DNA from: Desulfitobacterium chlororespirans DSM 11544
GTDB lineage: Bacteria; Bacillota; Desulfitobacteriia; Desulfitobacteriales; Desulfitobacteriaceae
Direction: 5' to 3'
Assembly: GCF_900143285.1 (NCBI RefSeq)
Contig: NZ_FRDN01000003.1
Location: 558,001 to 622,000 of the forward strand
DNA length: 64,000 nt
A program made the position numbers and the translations under genes. Within the stretch, counting starts at the first letter, position 1. Each line of letters begins with the position of its first letter. Of this stretch, positions 1-8,347 are shown piece by piece. The notes under the pieces were generated by a model. The model saw nothing but the letters and a program-made list of their open reading frames with translations. It was not told the DNA's origin and ran no database searches.

Positions 1-186
1 TTCCGGAATCTTCTCAAAGAAACCCTATCTTTGAATTATATGTTAACCCTCCAGGAACTCAAGCGGCTCCCTTCCCCCATTAATACGATGGCTTTTCAGA
101 AATGCTTAAGTCAAGCGACTCCACATTTAACAGAATCCTCCCTCAGGGCCATCGGCTTTTACTCTGATATGTGGGGCTGTCCATAG
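1..186 (+). CDS. C-terminal end of an unidentified protein (partial)
   Basis: The first reading frame is open from base 1 to a TAG at 184-186, giving 61 codons whose start lies outside the window. The tail ends in YSDMWGCP. I do not recognise the protein. It does not look like the end of a carbamoyl-phosphate synthase small subunit, which one might expect in front of carB. The open frame and its mixed composition make a real gene end more likely than chance, but 61 codons is weak proof. Confidence 0.4.
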   Translation, partial: FRNLLKETLSLNYMLTLQELKRLPSPINTMAFQKCLSQATPHLTESSLRAIGFYSDMWGCP

Positions 187-359
187 GGCAAACCATGACT
201 TTCCCGATCTCCACTCCTTCTGAAAAAGCAGCTGAATCTTAATAAAAAAACACTGTATTTTTTATCTTCCAGATGTTATATTTATGCATATCAATGTATA
301 AATATATAAACCCTTTATGCGTATTCCCCTCACTACAAAGTAAGGAGTGGTTGATCAAG

Positions 360-3300
360 ATGCCCAAGAGAGAAGATATTAAGAAGATAATGATCATCGG
401 TTCCGGCCCCATCGTCATCGGGCAGGCTGCCGAATTTGACTATTCAGGGACCCAGGCCTGCAAAGCCCTCAAAAATCTGGGTTATGAAGTGGTGTTGGTG
501 AACTCCAATCCCGCCACCATTATGACGGACGCCGGTACCGCCGACGCCACCTACATCGAGCCTCTCAATGTCCAGAGAATCACCGAGATCATCGAGAAAG
601 AACGCCCCGATGCCCTCCTGCCTAATTTAGGGGGACAATCCGGGCTTAATCTGAGTTCCGAGCTGGCCAAAGCAGGGGTTCTCGATCACTATGGCGTGAA
701 AGTCATCGGGGTACAGCTGGATGCCATCGAGCGTGGGGAAGACCGCATCGCCTTCAAAGAAACCATGGAACGCCTGGGTATTGACATGCCCCAAAGCAGC
801 CCCGCTTATACCGTGGAAGAAGCCGAGAGAATCGCCCAGGAGCTGGGCTATCCTGTGGTGATCCGCCCCGCCTATACCTTGGGAGGCACCGGAGGCGGCC
901 TGGTCTACAACGTAGAGGAATTAAGAACCATCGTGAACCGGGGCATCTCGGCCAGCATGATCGGGCAGGTTCTTGTCGAAGAATCCGTCCTGGGCTGGGA
1001 AGAGCTGGAACTGGAAGTGGTCCGGGACTCCAAAAATCAAATGATCACCGTCTGCTTTATTGAAAACATCGATGCCATTGGCGTCCATACCGGGGATTCC
1101 TTTTGCAGCGCTCCCATGCTGACCATCTCTCAGGATCTTCAGAAGAGACTTCAGAAGTACGCTTACTCCATCGTGGAAGCCATCGAAGTCATCGGCGGAA
1201 CCAATGTGCAATTCGCCCATGATCCCAAGACAGACCGGGTGGTGATCATCGAGATCAACCCCCGTACCTCCCGCTCCTCCGCCCTGGCTTCCAAAGCCAC
1301 CGGGTTCCCCATTGCCCTGATCTCTTCCCTGCTGGCCGCCGGTCTGACCCTGGATGAAATCCCCTACTGGCGGGAAGGAACCCTGGATAAATATACTCCC
1401 TGGGGTGACTATGTAGTGATCAAGTTCGCCCGCTGGGCCTTTGAAAAGTTCAAGGGTGTGGAAGACAAACTGGGGACCCAGATGCGGGCCGTAGGTGAAG
1501 TCATGAGCATCGGCAAAAACTATAAAGAGGCCTTCCAAAAAGCCATTCGCTCTCTGGAAATAGGCCGTTACGGCTTAGGCTTTGCCAAAGATTTTAATGC
1601 CAAGACCCTTCCCGAGCTTCTGGAGCTGTTGAAGACCCCCACCAGTGAACGGCATTTTATGATGTACGAGGCCCTCCGCCAAGGGGCTGACCCGGCGGAT
1701 CTTGCCGCCATCACCTATGTTAAGACCTGGTTTATTGAGCAGATGAAGGAACTGGTGGACCTGGAAGAAAAGATCCTGAAGCATCAGGGCCGGGAACTCC
1801 CCGCCGAACTCCTGATTCAAGCCAAAAAGGACGGTTTTGCCGACCGCTATCTGGCGCAGCTCTTAGCCAGCTCGGAAACCGAAGTCCGCCGGCAGCGCCT
1901 CGGACTGGGGTTGACCCAGGCCTGGGATGCCGTTCCTGTAAGCGGAGTTAACAACGCCGCCTATTATTACTCCACCTATAATGCCCCGGACAAGGTCACC
2001 ACCAGTCAGAAGGAAAAGGTCCTCATCCTGGGCGGCGGCCCCAACCGCATCGGCCAGGGCATCGAATTTGACTACTGCTGTGTTCATGCCGCTTTCGCCT
2101 TAAAGGACCTGGGCTATGAAACCATCATGATTAACTGCAACCCTGAGACCGTATCCACTGATTATGACACCTCGGATAAGCTCTATTTCGAGCCCCTGAC
2201 TGTGGAAGATGTCTTAAGCATCTATGAAAAAGAACGCCCCATCGGCGCCATCGTTCAATTCGGAGGTCAAACACCCCTGAATATCGCCGCCCAGCTCCAG
2301 GAGGCCGGGGTAAGAATCCTTGGTACCGTACCGGAAGTCATCGACCAGGCCGAAGACCGGGATCAGTTCCGCAAAATGATGGAAAAGCTGGCTATCCCCA
2401 TGCCCCAGGCAGGTATGGCCAGTACCCTTGAGGAAGCTTGGGCCGTGGCGGAGACCATCGGTTATCCCGTCATGGTTCGTCCTTCCTATGTCCTGGGGGG
2501 CCGGGGCATGGAGATTGTCTTTGATGAAGAGCAATTGCGGGAGTATGTGGCCGCCGCCGTGGACATCACTCCGGAACGCCCCATTCTTATTGATAAGTTT
2601 CTGGAAAATGCCATTGAAGCAGAGGCCGACGCCGTCTCGGACGGTAGCCATGCTTTCGTTCCTGCCGTCATGGAGCACATCGAGCTGGCAGGGATCCATT
2701 CCGGAGACAGTGCCTGCGTCATTCCCCCTCTGACCATTGCCGATCACCATTTGCGCACCATTATCGATTATACCCAGCGGATTGCCCAGGAACTTCATGT
2801 GGTAGGACTCATGAATATCCAGTACGCCATCGCTGAGGATAAGGTCTACGTCCTGGAAGCCAACCCCAGAGCTTCCCGTACCGTACCTCTGGTCTCGAAA
2901 ATCTGCAATACCCCTATGGCCAAGCTGGCCACGGAGTTGATTCTGGCTGATTACACCGGGGAAAAGACGGATATCGCAGCAAACTTTAAGCCTGCTCAGA
3001 TCACCCATTACGGTGTCAAAGAAGCGGTCTTCCCCTTTGACAAATTCCCTGAAGTGGATCCCGTCCTCGGCCCGGAAATGCGTTCCACCGGAGAGGTTCT
3101 GGGCATGGCAGATTCCTTCGGTCTGGCCTATTTCAAAGCCCAGGAAGCAACCCACTCCCCCCTGCCCTTCAGCGGAACCGTGCTTATGAGTATTGCCGAA
3201 CAGGACCGCTCTTCAGGGTTAATCGAAACCGCCCGGGAATTTCTCAAGCTGGGCTTTAAGATCAAGGCCACTCAGGGGACCCGGAAATTCCTTCAGGATC

Positions 3301-3587
3301 ATGGCATTGAAGCCGAATTCATCCACAAAATCGAGGAAGGCCGTCCCAATATCCCCGATGGTATCATGAACGGCGAGATCCAATTGGTCATTAACACTCC
3401 TATCGGCAAACGCAGTCTCAAAGATGATTCTTACATCCGCAAAACCGCCATTAAGTACAAGATCCCTTATATCACCACCACCCCCGCCGCCTTAGCCAGT
3501 GCCAAAGGAATTGCCGCGTCTCAGGAGGCGGCTGCCAATAAGACCGTGGTTAAATCCTTGCAGAAATATCATGGTGAGATAATGTAA
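360..3587 (+). CDS. carB: Carbamoyl-phosphate synthase large subunit
   Basis: CarB makes carbamoyl phosphate from bicarbonate, ATP and ammonia, the last supplied by the glutaminase subunit CarA, for pyrimidine and arginine synthesis in the cytosol. The 1075-residue product has the usual length. The N-terminus carries the family signature GSGPIVIGQAAEFDYSG, and a second half repeats the fold from about residue 560 (GGGPNRIGQGIEFDYCC). Each half holds an ATP-grasp domain. The last 140 residues (from SGTVLMSIAEQDRSSG) form the MGS-like regulatory domain. The ATG at 360 is chosen over an in-frame ATG at 273 because AAGGAG lies at 342-347 and the protein then begins MPKREDIKK like its relatives. 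No carA is visible nearby, so the small subunit must be encoded elsewhere. Confidence 0.97.
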   Translation: MPKREDIKKIMIIGSGPIVIGQAAEFDYSGTQACKALKNLGYEVVLVNSNPATIMTDAGTADATYIEPLNVQRITEIIEKERPDALLPNLGGQSGLNLSSELAKAGVLDHYGVKVIGVQLDAIERGEDRIAFKETMERLGIDMPQSSPAYTVEEAERIAQELGYPVVIRPAYTLGGTGGGLVYNVEELRTIVNRGISASMIGQVLVEESVLGWEELELEVVRDSKNQMITVCFIENIDAIGVHTGDSFCSAPMLTISQDLQKRLQKYAYSIVEAIEVIGGTNVQFAHDPKTDRVVIIEINPRTSRSSALASKATGFPIALISSLLAAGLTLDEIPYWREGTLDKYTPWGDYVVIKFARWAFEKFKGVEDKLGTQMRAVGEVMSIGKNYKEAFQKAIRSLEIGRYGLGFAKDFNAKTLPELLELLKTPTSERHFMMYEALRQGADPADLAAITYVKTWFIEQMKELVDLEEKILKHQGRELPAELLIQAKKDGFADRYLAQLLASSETEVRRQRLGLGLTQAWDAVPVSGVNNAAYYYSTYNAPDKVTTSQKEKVLILGGGPNRIGQGIEFDYCCVHAAFALKDLGYETIMINCNPETVSTDYDTSDKLYFEPLTVEDVLSIYEKERPIGAIVQFGGQTPLNIAAQLQEAGVRILGTVPEVIDQAEDRDQFRKMMEKLAIPMPQAGMASTLEEAWAVAETIGYPVMVRPSYVLGGRGMEIVFDEEQLREYVAAAVDITPERPILIDKFLENAIEAEADAVSDGSHAFVPAVMEHIELAGIHSGDSACVIPPLTIADHHLRTIIDYTQRIAQELHVVGLMNIQYAIAEDKVYVLEANPRASRTVPLVSKICNTPMAKLATELILADYTGEKTDIAANFKPAQITHYGVKEAVFPFDKFPEVDPVLGPEMRSTGEVLGMADSFGLAYFKAQEATHSPLPFSGTVLMSIAEQDRSSGLIETAREFLKLGFKIKATQGTRKFLQDHGIEAEFIHKIEEGRPNIPDGIMNGEIQLVINTPIGKRSLKDDSYIRKTAIKYKIPYITTTPAALASAKGIAASQEAAANKTVVKSLQKYHGEIM

Positions 3588-3648
3588 TTTAGGTAATATA
3601 ATTTTGCTTATTTAAGGCTCATTTAATTAGATAATGTGATTTAGATCG

Positions 3649-3678
3649 TTGACAGTCCCCTTGCTTTTAAGATATGAT
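3649..3678 (+). promoter_or_regulatory. Candidate sigma-A promoter upstream of the riboswitch
   Basis: TTGACA at 3649-3654 and TATGAT at 3673-3678 are separated by 18 bases. A second -10-like TATAAT at 3780-3785, without a clear -35, sits only about 20 bases before the riboswitch and may be the real start for that RNA. Confidence 0.5.
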
Positions 3679-3799
3679 TTTATCAGTCTTGGCTCAACTG
3701 GTTTTAGGTTGCGCACCCCTATATATAGTGTTTTTTTATAAATTTTCATCTATATATGGTGTTCAACGAGATTTTGATGTATAATGAGACTAGTTCATT

Positions 3800-3972
3800 A
3801 ATAAGGAATCTCATAGGTGACTGTACAACCACAGTTGAAAAGGGAAGCCGGTTAGAGACCGGCACGGTCCCGCCGCTGTAAGGGGAATATGCTTCTTGGC
3901 ATTACCACTGAAAAGGTTTTCGGGAAGGTAAGAAGTATAGATGATCCTAAGTCAGAAGACCTGCCTATGTGT
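3800..3972 (+). ncRNA. Cobalamin (B12) riboswitch
   Basis: The sequence carries the conserved core of the adenosylcobalamin riboswitch: AAGCCGGTTAGAGACCGGC then ACGGTCCCGCCGCTGTAA at about 3845-3882, CCACTG at 3905-3910, and the B12 box AGTCAGAAGACCTGCC at 3950-3965. A strong intrinsic terminator follows within 70 bases, so control is probably by premature termination when cobalamin is bound. The next gene is nrdD, the B12-independent anaerobic ribonucleotide reductase. That arrangement is known from bacteria that also hold a B12-dependent class II reductase. Confidence 0.95.
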
Positions 3973-4032
3973 ATACCACCAACTCTACGGAAGATAGAGT
4001 ATGTTGGGCTGCTAACGGCATGTTGTTTTTAG

Positions 4033-4062
4033 CTTCTCGACATCTCTGTCGGGAAGTTTTTA
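4033..4062 (+). terminator. Terminator of the B12 riboswitch expression platform
   Basis: CTTCTCGACA, loop TCTC, TGTCGGGAAG (one G-U pair), followed by TTTTTATTT. It stands between the aptamer and nrdD. A further hairpin (GAAAGTATA / TATACTTTC) follows at about 4075-4103. Confidence 0.85.
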
Positions 4063-4303
4063 TTTCACTGTCAGAAAGTATAAGCTTGCTCTGTATACTT
4101 TCTAAGCATAAGTGCAACCAGCGACTTCGCCTTATTTGCAAACATACGTTTAAAGTAAACAAGTGGGTCGACAGTGTCTTCGGGCGAAGCAACAAAGTGC
4201 GAAAGCAGTGCTTTCGGGGTTTTCTTTATCGGAACGGAATAGACACCGGTAATAGAACAGAATAGACGCCAGTAATAAAATGGAGAAAAGAGGGAGATTT
4301 TAT

Positions 4304-6676
4304 TTGATTACTAAGATTCGCAAGCGCGACGGACGGGAAGCTCCTTTTAACATTGAAAAAATAGCCAACGCTATCTTTAAGGCGGCCAGTGCCACGGGAG
4401 GCAAGGACTATCAATCCTCTCTCCTTCTTGCTGAAGAAGTGGTCAACTACCTTGAGGTTAACCTACATAAAAAAGTCCCCTCTGTGGAAGAAATTCAGGA
4501 TGCTGTGGAAAAGATCCTGATCGAAAGAGGCCACGCCCGCACAGCCAAAGAATTCATTCTCTATCGGGCGGAACGGACCCGTGTCCGGGAAATGGATACC
4601 CGGCTTATGAAGGTCTATGAGGAGCTGACTTTTAAAGAAGCCAAAGACAATGATATGAAGCGGGAAAATGCCAACATTGACGGAGATACCGCCATGGGCA
4701 CCATGCTGCGCTACGGCTCCGAAGGAGCTAAACAGTTTAATGAGATGTTTGTCCTAAAGCCCGAACACTCTAAAGCCCACAAAGAAGGGGATATTCACAT
4801 CCATGATATGGATTTTCTCACCCTCACCACCACCTGCTGCCAGATCGATATTATAAAACTTTTCAAAGAGGGCTTTGGGACCGGCCACGGCTTCTTAAGA
4901 GAACCTAACGATATCCAGAGCTACAGCGCTTTGGCTTGTATCGCTATCCAATCCAACCAAAACGACCAACACGGCGGCCAAAGCATTCCTAATTTTGATT
5001 ACGGTATGGCTCCGGGAGTAGCCAAAACCTATATTAAGCTTTACAGGCAAAACCTGCTTAAAGCCTGCGAGCTTTTAATCCATCAGGATGTGGATCAGGA
5101 GGAGCTGGAAGCCCATCTCAAAGATGTATTCATCGCCCTTGTCAACCAAGGCGGGCCTACACCCACCCTTTCCCCTGATCCGGACTATTTTGAACAGGAA
5201 GCCGCACTGCTTCTAACCCTTCCTAACCTTAATCTGGATAGGCCTACCATCCGCAAAGCCCAAGAGTTTGCTGTCAAAAAAGCTCTCGCCGAGACGGATA
5301 AAAAAACTTATCAGGCTATGGAAGCCCTGGTCCATAACCTCAATACCATGCACAGCCGTGCCGGAGCCCAAATTCCCTTCAGCTCCCTCAATTATGGCAC
5401 GGACACCACCCCGGAAGGCCGTATGGTGGTCAAAAACCTGCTCCTGGCCACAGAAGCAGGTCTGGGCAATGGCGAGACCCCTATCTTCCCTATCCATATC
5501 TTCAAAGTGAAAGAAGGGATTAATTATAATCCCAGTGATCCTAACTACGATTTATTCCAGCTGGCCTGCCGGGTCAGTGCCAAAAGACTCTTCCCCAACT
5601 TCTCCTTTATTGATGCTCCCTTTAACCTGCAGTACTATGTCCCGGGCAGGCCTGAGACGGAGATTGCCTACATGGGCTGCCGCACCAGGGTTATCGGCAA
5701 TATTTATGACACTTCCCGGGAAACCATCTTTGGACGGGGAAATCTCAGCTTCACCACCATTAACCTCCCCCGTCTTGCCCTGAAAAGCCACCAAAACCGC
5801 ACTGAATTCTTCGCCATGCTGGATGAGAAAATCGACCTGATTATCAACCAGCTCCTGGAACGTTTTGAAATTCAAGCCCGTAAAAAAGTCAAGAACTTTC
5901 CCTTTCTCATGGGACAAGGGATCTGGCTGGATTCCGACCAACTGGGCTGGGATGATGAAATTCGCGAAGTGCTGAAGCACGGCACCCTTTCCATGGGCTT
6001 TATCGGACTGGCTGAATGCCTTATGGTTTTAACTGGGCAGCATCACGGGGAATCGGAAGAGGCACGGGAGCTGGGACTGGAGATTGTTCAACAGCTGCGC
6101 CGACGCATGGATGAAGCAGGACGGGAATACGGGCTGAATTTCTCTCTCTTAGCCACTCCTGCCGAAGGCCTCTCCGGTCGCTTCATCAAAATGGATCAGG
6201 AGCTTTTCGGCAGCATCCCCGGTATCACGGACAAAGAATACTACACCAACAGCTTCCATATCCCCGTCAGTTTCCCCATCAGCGCCTTTCACAAAATCAG
6301 GATTGAAGCTCCCTATCATGAGCTGACCAACGCCGGCCATATCACTTATGTGGAGGTCGATGGTGATCCCACTCAAAATCTGGAGGCTTTTGAGAAAATT
6401 GTCCGTTGCATGAAAGAATCCGGCATCGGCTTCGGCGCCGTCAATCATCCTGTGGATCGGGATCCCGTCTGCGGATATACAGGAATCATCGGCAACGAAT
6501 GCCCTCGCTGCGGCCGCGAGGAAAGCTCCACCCCCTTTGAGCGCATCCGCCGCATCACAGGCTATCTGGTGGGAACCTTGGATCGCTTTAACGACGCCAA
6601 AAAAGCCGAAGTCCGGGATCGGATTAAACACCTGAATTGCCTTGACTTCTCCTTTGCCGAGAAAGGTTTGCTTTAA
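4304..6676 (+). CDS. nrdD: Anaerobic (class III) ribonucleoside-triphosphate reductase
   Basis: NrdD reduces ribonucleoside triphosphates to deoxynucleotides under anoxia using a glycyl radical made by NrdG. The 790-residue product starts with an ATP-cone (about residues 1-95, ITKIRKRDGREAPFNIEKI), then the large reductase barrel. Near the C-terminus lie the zinc-site cysteines (CGYTG and CPRCG) and the glycyl-radical stretch RRITGYLVG. The TTG at 4304 is preferred over the ATG at 4280, because AGGGAG sits at 4291-4296, the ATG has no ribosome site, and the protein then begins at the ATP-cone as in relatives. The gene is led by a B12 riboswitch and ends 1 base before nrdG. Confidence 0.95.
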   Translation: MITKIRKRDGREAPFNIEKIANAIFKAASATGGKDYQSSLLLAEEVVNYLEVNLHKKVPSVEEIQDAVEKILIERGHARTAKEFILYRAERTRVREMDTRLMKVYEELTFKEAKDNDMKRENANIDGDTAMGTMLRYGSEGAKQFNEMFVLKPEHSKAHKEGDIHIHDMDFLTLTTTCCQIDIIKLFKEGFGTGHGFLREPNDIQSYSALACIAIQSNQNDQHGGQSIPNFDYGMAPGVAKTYIKLYRQNLLKACELLIHQDVDQEELEAHLKDVFIALVNQGGPTPTLSPDPDYFEQEAALLLTLPNLNLDRPTIRKAQEFAVKKALAETDKKTYQAMEALVHNLNTMHSRAGAQIPFSSLNYGTDTTPEGRMVVKNLLLATEAGLGNGETPIFPIHIFKVKEGINYNPSDPNYDLFQLACRVSAKRLFPNFSFIDAPFNLQYYVPGRPETEIAYMGCRTRVIGNIYDTSRETIFGRGNLSFTTINLPRLALKSHQNRTEFFAMLDEKIDLIINQLLERFEIQARKKVKNFPFLMGQGIWLDSDQLGWDDEIREVLKHGTLSMGFIGLAECLMVLTGQHHGESEEARELGLEIVQQLRRRMDEAGREYGLNFSLLATPAEGLSGRFIKMDQELFGSIPGITDKEYYTNSFHIPVSFPISAFHKIRIEAPYHELTNAGHITYVEVDGDPTQNLEAFEKIVRCMKESGIGFGAVNHPVDRDPVCGYTGIIGNECPRCGREESSTPFERIRRITGYLVGTLDRFNDAKKAEVRDRIKHLNCLDFSFAEKGLL

Positions 6677-6677
6677 G

Positions 6678-7187
6678 ATGGACCCCCGCATCCGGATCGC
6701 AGGAATCATCGAGGAGTCCATTGTGGATGGCCCGGGCATACGCCTGGTGGTGTTTGCCCAGGGCTGCCCCCACCACTGCCCCGGCTGCCATAATCCTGAG
6801 ACCCATGCTTACGAAGGAGGAAAAAGTGTCGCCATCGCGGAAATTCTCCAGCGTTTGGCCATGAATCCCCTCCTTGACGGCATCACCTTAAGCGGCGGGG
6901 AACCCTTTGCCCAGGCGGTCGGCTTTGCCTTGCTGGCACAATCCGCCCGGCAGAAAGGCTTCCATGTCATGACTTACTCAGGATATACCTATGAAGAACT
7001 CACTGCCTCAAGTGAACAGAACCCCGCCTGGGCTCGCTTGCTGGAACAGACGGACCTCCTGGTGGACGGGCCTTTCCACTTGGCTGAAAGGAACCTCCTT
7101 TTACCCTTCAGAGGTTCGGAGAACCAGCGGGTTATCGATGTGCAGGAAAGTCTGAGACAGAGGAAGGTTGTTCTGGCCTTGTCTTAA
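6678..7187 (+). CDS. nrdG: Anaerobic ribonucleotide reductase activating protein (radical SAM)
   Basis: NrdG uses a [4Fe-4S] cluster and S-adenosylmethionine to put the glycyl radical on NrdD. The product is 169 residues, normal for the family. The cluster cysteines are C30, C34 and C37 in GCPHHCPGC, the CX3CX2C motif, followed by a glycine-rich SAM stretch (TLSGGEPFAQ). The ATG at 6678 is one base past the nrdD stop. An earlier in-frame start at 6642 lies inside nrdD and would add unrelated residues. The two genes form one operon closed by the terminator at 7199. Confidence 0.96.
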   Translation: MDPRIRIAGIIEESIVDGPGIRLVVFAQGCPHHCPGCHNPETHAYEGGKSVAIAEILQRLAMNPLLDGITLSGGEPFAQAVGFALLAQSARQKGFHVMTYSGYTYEELTASSEQNPAWARLLEQTDLLVDGPFHLAERNLLLPFRGSENQRVIDVQESLRQRKVVLALS

Positions 7188-7198
7188 ATTCACAAAAC

Positions 7199-7252
7199 AA
7201 AAAAGACCTTTGCCGTTGAGATGTGATATGCTCTCTGGCCAAGGTCTTTTTT
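7199..7252 (+). terminator. Intrinsic terminator, nrdDG operon
   Basis: AAAAAAGACCTT pairs with AAGGTCTTTTTT across a 30-base loop. The A-run and T-run make it usable from both sides, so it also closes the small minus-strand gene next to it. Confidence 0.85.
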
Positions 7253-7262
7253 CATCTTCTCC

Positions 7263-7427
7263 CTACTCGGAATCACCGTTTTCACCTTTAAAGGCAATGA
7301 CTTTGATGAGCGAAGGCTCACCATCCATGAATTCCATTTCTCCCTGCTCCTGGGCTTTTAAAAGGATATCTACGGCATCGGCAACTTTGGCTGCAAGCTG
7401 AAAATACATCTTTTCATAATCCGTCAT
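7263..7427 (-). CDS. Small hypothetical protein (54 aa)
   Basis: A short minus-strand frame starts with ATG at 7427 and stops with TAG at 7265-7263. The product begins MTDYEKMYFQLAAKVADAVD and ends FKGENGDSE. It is acidic and mostly helical in appearance, with no membrane segment or known motif. The ribosome site is weak (ATCAGG). Clean coding-like composition and the converging shared terminator speak for a real gene. I do not recognise a family with certainty. Confidence 0.6.
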   Translation of the reverse strand: MTDYEKMYFQLAAKVADAVDILLKAQEQGEMEFMDGEPSLIKVIAFKGENGDSE

Positions 7428-7436
7428 CCTGATCTA

Positions 7437-7503
7437 TACCCCCTATTCCAAGCAGCGGCAAGGCTCCGGGTCTTAACCCGGTCCTGCCGTCTGCTTTGAT
7501 AGG
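7437..7503 (-). other. Long nested hairpin between the ncRNA and the small gene
   Basis: Read on the minus strand, CCCCTAT pairs with ATAGGGG. Inside it AGCAG pairs with CTGCT, CGGCA with TGCCG, and CCGGGT with ACCCGG around a TAAG loop. Nearly the whole 67 bases can fold into one rod. It lies just past the terminator of the putative RNA and just before the 54-residue gene, so it may be that gene's leader. Confidence 0.5.
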
Positions 7504-7510
7504 GGAAATT

Positions 7511-7910
7511 AAAAAACGCATGCGAGGTTTTTTCACCCTACACATGCGCTATGCTTCGTTATCTGCTGAATCCCAAACACCCGACCCCATTCAACCGGAA
7601 ACAAACCGGTTGTGAACAGAAAAGCCGTCCGCATAACCGATATGCGAACCGTTCCTTTCCGCTGCCTGGGTCAGGAATAGGCTGAATCTCCTGCTGCGTG
7701 AAGCCGCACAGTCTGCTCCCTGCCAACATCCCACTATACCCGCCTCACCCGTGGCACAGGCATCCTGCTTGTACAGAAACGGGCAGCGTTGTATAATAAG
7801 AATGTCGTCGTGGACAGCTGGACTGTTACGTGTAGGTGCTCATCCCACCTGCTCGTGCCTGGAAGTGCGTCAACACTTTCAGGTCACGGCGACTTTTTAA
7901 TTTCCACCTA
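7511..7910 (-). ncRNA. Putative structured non-coding RNA, about 400 nt, unidentified
   Basis: No credible reading frame covers this stretch. On the minus strand a promoter (TTGCAA, 16 bases, TATAAT at 7944-7917) leads in, and a textbook terminator leads out at about 7550-7511: CGCATGTG pairs with CGCATGCG, followed by TTTTTT. In between are several stable hairpins. GTCG-CGTG pairs with CACG-CGAC, closing a domain of about 95 nt with two inner hairpins (GAAAGTG/CACTTCC and GCAGGTG/CACCTAC). Others are CGCATA/TATGCG and AACCGG/CCGGTT. It did not match tmRNA, RNase P, SRP or 6S RNA by the motifs I know. A plus-strand RNA of about 100 nt over 7804-7910 is an alternative, since TATAAT at 7793-7798 and a T-run after 7901 also exist. 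Confidence 0.55.
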
Positions 7911-7916
7911 TTCCTA

Positions 7917-7944
7917 ATTATAGCTTGTTTGAAGTGAATTGCAA
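7917..7944 (-). promoter_or_regulatory. Promoter of the putative non-coding RNA
   Basis: On the minus strand TTGCAA (7944-7939) and TATAAT (7922-7917) are 16 bases apart. Transcription would start near 7910. Confidence 0.55.
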
Positions 7945-7985
7945 GCAATATACATCGACAAATCCTTGTGCGCATTGGAAAAGGT

Positions 7986-8014
7986 TTGGTTAAACCGCCA
8001 AACTATGCTATAGT
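7986..8014 (+). promoter_or_regulatory. Promoter of the YjfB-type gene
   Basis: TTGGTT at 7986-7991 and TATAGT at 8009-8014 are 17 bases apart, just before AGAGGAGGG and the ATG at 8036. A sigma-28 type motility promoter was looked for and not found with proper spacing. Confidence 0.5.
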
Positions 8015-8035
8015 AAATTCAGAGGAGGGTCGCCC

Positions 8036-8233
8036 ATGGATATAGCTGCTTTATCCGTCGTTTCCAATCAGGTTCAGCTCAAACAGCAAGCTTCACTCTC
8101 TGTCATGAAGATGGTTATGAATGCTTCTCAAGAGCAGACGAATTCTCTCTTGGCTATGACACCGGGGATGTCCGGTGAGATGGAGTCATCTGTTAATCCT
8201 CATCTTGGCAGTAAACTTGACGTATTAGTATAG
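8036..8233 (+). CDS. Putative motility protein, YjfB family
   Basis: This 65-residue protein begins MDIAALSVVSNQVQLKQQAS and ends VNPHLGSKLDVLV, the head and tail that mark the short YjfB family (putative motility proteins of Firmicutes). Its exact role is unknown. It has no signal peptide or membrane segment. AGAGGAGGG precedes the ATG at a good distance. It is a single-gene unit with its own promoter and a very strong terminator, and no other motility gene is in view. Confidence 0.85.
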   Translation: MDIAALSVVSNQVQLKQQASLSVMKMVMNASQEQTNSLLAMTPGMSGEMESSVNPHLGSKLDVLV

Positions 8234-8271
8234 GGATATCTTTTTGACCCCACTTATCTATAAGCTAAGAA

Positions 8272-8316
8272 GGCCCCTTGCCGAGGAACTCGTTTTCCTC
8301 GGCAAGGGGCCTTTTT
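8272..8316 (+). terminator. Intrinsic terminator after the YjfB-type gene
   Basis: A 15-bp perfect stem, GGCCCCTTGCCGAGG with CCTCGGCAAGGGGCC, is followed by TTTTT. Confidence 0.92.
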
Positions 8317-8347
8317 CGTCTATGGAATTAAGATCAATGAATTAAGA

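Noticed and set aside
921-1538. Long minus-strand frame inside carB (205 codons), with others at 1575-3155
   Set aside because: They are antisense shadows of carB. Their composition (long runs of Gly, Asp, Phe, His) is typical of the reverse frame of a GC-biased gene, and they have no ribosome sites.
3969-4265. Open frame of 98 codons between the B12 riboswitch and nrdD
   Set aside because: It runs through the riboswitch end, the terminator and several hairpins and has no ribosome site.
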